16,062 nt of DNA from Bacillota bacterium (lineage in GTDB: Bacteria > Bacillota > Clostridia > Christensenellales > Aristaeellaceae). Position 1 is the first letter of the stretch, and each line of letters opens with the position of its first letter. The notes under the pieces were generated by a model. The model did no database searches and was not told the origin of the DNA. It worked only from the letters and a program-made list of their open reading frames with translations. This document shows positions 14,094-16,062 of the stretch, piece by piece. Made by a program: the position numbers and the translations under genes. The DNA lies in assembly GCA_023416585.1 (NCBI GenBank), contig JAEZHM010000066.1:1-16062 (forward strand), written 5' to 3'.

Positions 14094-15845
14094 TTACTTC
14101 GCAGGCATCAGTTCCTTGATCTTCTTGATGTCGTTTTCGGATACGGTCATGTAAAGCGTGCGCTGGTTTACGTATATCACAAAGCCCGCCGGGCTGCCGC
14201 CGGGCTTTTTGACGTATTTGCGCAGCGTATAATCGATGGGCACACCGGCGCTTTGCCTGCCGCGGCTGTAATAGGCGGCTAATTGAGCGGCCTCCAGCAG
14301 TGTGGAATCCGGTATTTCGCCTTCCTTGCGGATAATGACATGGGAACCGGGCATATCCTTGGCATGGAGCCAGGTTTCATCACCCCTGGCTTCACTTGTA
14401 ATCCTGTCGTTTTGCAGGCTGTTTTTGCCTACCAGGATTTCGATGCCATCCCGGCTTTCATAGCGGAAGGGCCGGCTTTCCGGCAGCTTTCTTTGCGGTT
14501 TGCGGCTATGGCTGGCCCGTATATACCCGGCCTTTTGCATTTCCTGCCTGATTTCAGAAAGCTCCGATTCCTCCACGCACTTATTGAGGTCGTCCAGCGC
14601 GCCTTCCAGAAAGGCAAGCTCCACCTGCGTCTTTTCTTTTTGCTCCGCTGCCGTTTCCTTGGCCGCCCTGGCCTTTTGATAGCGCTTGAAGTATCTTTGC
14701 GCGTTTTGAACGGGTGTCAGCTGCTTGTCCAATATGATTTCCATATATCCGCCCTCGGGATCATAGAAATTTTGAAGCCTGACCGTTTCCTGGCCCTTAT
14801 GCAGCTGATACATGTTGGCGTTGATCAGATCACCAATCATGCGGTATTCCTCCATGCGGGCACTGTTTTCCAGTTCCTGCAACTGCAGCGCTAGCTTCTT
14901 TTCGCACCGCTCGATGTGGTTTTTGAGCAGCCGGCTTAAGGACGCGCTTTTTTGCGATATGCGCTCCTTTTGGTCGCGGGTGGAAAAAAAGGCGTCCAGC
15001 GCCTGGCTGATTAATCCGCATGGCGATTGCAGCGATGTATCCCGGGAAAGATAGGGGAATGGGAATACGTCGACGGCCTCTCCATCCTGGTCCTTTTGCA
15101 GAACAGGCGGCGCAAGGCTGGGAATCAGGTTCATGAAATCGAAAAGCTTTTGACTAAGGGTGTTTAGTTCGCTTTCCTCTAAGAGCGTTTTGTCGCTCCC
15201 GGTCAGGCGGTAGGCGATCTCCTGGGCGGCAACGCTCGATAACCCGCGGAAAACGGAAGCCAGCGCCTTGTCCAGCCTGCCGTTTAAAGAGGCAAGTCTT
15301 TCATGCGCTTCTTCTTTTGTGAATGATGCAGGGTCCAGCTTATCTTGCGCTGGAGGGGATTCATAGGCAAGACCTGGAAGCACCTCCCGCACACGGCTCA
15401 TATCGTGGCCCACGTGGCGTATGGAGTCTATGATCTTGCCTTGCATGTCCGTAACAATCAGGTTGGAATGGCGGCCCATGATCTCCAATATTAGCGTGCG
15501 TGTGGTCAAAACACCCAGTTCATCGGCATTCTCTATCTCCACATGCAGCACCCGGTCGCCGCCGATCTGGCGCACGGAAAGCACACGCCCGCCAAGCAAA
15601 TGCTTGCGCATCAGCATGCAGAACATGGGCGGTTCCATGGGGTTGGAAAGATTTTGCGCTGTTACGTGGGCCCTGGCGTTATTCGGGCTGGCGCATAACA
15701 GCAGCCGGTGGTTTTCCCCCTGGCTGCGGATGGTTAACACCAGCACATCCTTTTCCGGCTGGGCCACCTTGTCAACGCGCCCCTGCGCAAGCTTTGCGTT
15801 AAGTTCCCTGGCTACAAACTGCAGCGTCAGGCCATCCATGGGCAT
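14094..15845 (-). CDS. rqcH: RqcH, NFACT-family ribosome quality-control factor
   Basis: 583 residues. The NFACT-N domain comes first (MPMDGLTLQFVARELNAKL, then GGDRVLHVE with D97-R98, then EIMGRHSNLIV at 121-131). Next is a helical and coiled-coil middle (~300-440, LLKNHIERCEKKLALQLQEL). The C-terminal NFACT-R domain carries YESRDGIEILVGKNSLQNDR and GDETWLHAKDMPGSHVIIR. In Bacillus RqcH, the same D97 and R98 are needed to recruit tRNA-Ala for adding alanine tails to stalled chains on the 50S subunit, so activity is likely. The start is ATG at 15845, 8 bases after AGGAGG; the in-frame extension to 16031 crosses the promoter. Older annotations call it fibronectin-binding protein FbpA. Confidence 0.96.
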   Translation of the reverse strand: MPMDGLTLQFVARELNAKLAQGRVDKVAQPEKDVLVLTIRSQGENHRLLLCASPNNARAHVTAQNLSNPMEPPMFCMLMRKHLLGGRVLSVRQIGGDRVLHVEIENADELGVLTTRTLILEIMGRHSNLIVTDMQGKIIDSIRHVGHDMSRVREVLPGLAYESPPAQDKLDPASFTKEEAHERLASLNGRLDKALASVFRGLSSVAAQEIAYRLTGSDKTLLEESELNTLSQKLFDFMNLIPSLAPPVLQKDQDGEAVDVFPFPYLSRDTSLQSPCGLISQALDAFFSTRDQKERISQKSASLSRLLKNHIERCEKKLALQLQELENSARMEEYRMIGDLINANMYQLHKGQETVRLQNFYDPEGGYMEIILDKQLTPVQNAQRYFKRYQKARAAKETAAEQKEKTQVELAFLEGALDDLNKCVEESELSEIRQEMQKAGYIRASHSRKPQRKLPESRPFRYESRDGIEILVGKNSLQNDRITSEARGDETWLHAKDMPGSHVIIRKEGEIPDSTLLEAAQLAAYYSRGRQSAGVPIDYTLRKYVKKPGGSPAGFVIYVNQRTLYMTVSENDIKKIKELMPAK

Positions 15846-15875
15846 GGTGCTATCCTCCTTGATACGATGGAAGAT

Positions 15876-15904
15876 ATTATAATGCCAAAACACAAAATGA
15901 GCAA
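15876..15904 (-). promoter_or_regulatory. Sigma-A-type promoter of rqcH
   Basis: Read on the - strand: a perfect -10 TATAAT (15881-15876), a 17-bp spacer, and a weaker -35 TTGCTC (15904-15899). The start codon is about 30 bases downstream of the -10. Confidence 0.8.
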
Positions 15905-15999
15905 ACATTCCTTGTTTACACAGATGCAAATACCGATTCATAGCCGGATGCATGGGGGCATACACTTTCACTGCAATCATCAAGCAAGGAGTGAGCTTT

Positions 16000-16062
16000 G
16001 TGAAGATCAAGCGGACGGATATCGAGCGCATCCTGATCCTATGCGCGGCGGCGCTGGTGGTG
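16000..16062 (+). CDS. Start of an unidentified + strand gene, cut by the window edge
   Basis: AAGGAGTGA (15986-15994) is followed 5 bases later by GTG at 16000, then 20 open codons to the edge: MKIKRTDIERILILCAAALV and V. Basic residues followed by a hydrophobic run suggest a signal peptide or first membrane segment. It is divergent from rqcH, with about 155 bases between the two starts. An alternative GTG at 15991 lies inside the ribosome binding site. Family unknown. Confidence 0.6.
   Translation, partial: MKIKRTDIERILILCAAALVV

Noticed and set aside
14283..14894. 203-codon + strand frame opposite rqcH
   Set aside because: Lies fully antisense to a well-supported gene and has no recognisable motif.

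Overview
The window looks like a chromosomal segment of an anaerobic, endospore-forming member of the Clostridia. The evidence is three tandem alpha/beta-type small acid-soluble spore protein genes, strong AGGAGG-type ribosome binding sites, sigma-A-like promoters, an L10-leader upstream of rplJ, and a BlaI/M56 regulatory pair. A Christensenellales-like gut clostridium is a guess; nothing here fixes the species.

Layout, left to right. (1) 1-306 is the right end of a GC-rich mosaic repeat, followed by a terminator. (2) 414-6650 is a four-gene + strand operon: a BlaI/MecI-type repressor, two tandem M56 membrane metallopeptidase/sensor genes that are a 2000-bp duplication including the ribosome binding site, and a secreted protein with two C-terminal SH3-like domains. 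The sensor ends do not look like the penicillin-binding domain of BlaR1/MecR1. They carry PepSY-like segments, so the signal is probably not a beta-lactam. (3) 6683-7473 is a second copy of the repeat in inverted orientation. (4) 7483-9050 (- strand) holds a DUF3592-type membrane protein and a DegV/FakB-type fatty-acid-binding protein, read from one promoter. (5) 9277-10427 (- strand) is rplJ-rplL with its own promoter, L10 leader, attenuator and terminator, and with neither rplKA nor rpoBC beside it. (6) 10583-11414 (+) holds three spore-protein genes, the third diverged at its protease site and DNA-binding turn. (7) 11538-12107 is pyrE (+), meeting a GNAT acetyltransferase (-) tail to tail. 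(8) 12761-14041 holds a 107-bp minimal copy of the repeat, a decayed 50-bp copy of the 3' end of rqcH, and a 1058-bp complex repeat copy. (9) 14094-15845 is rqcH (-), the NFACT-family ribosome quality-control factor, and at the right edge a divergent + strand gene begins.

The two most unusual things are (a) the duplicated M56 sensors, where only the extracytoplasmic parts have diverged while membrane and protease parts remain about 93-97% identical, and (b) the mosaic repeat family, which occupies four sites, has recognisable end modules and a minimal copy, flanks the sensor operon as inverted copies, and sits between a relic and the intact copy of the rqcH 3' end.
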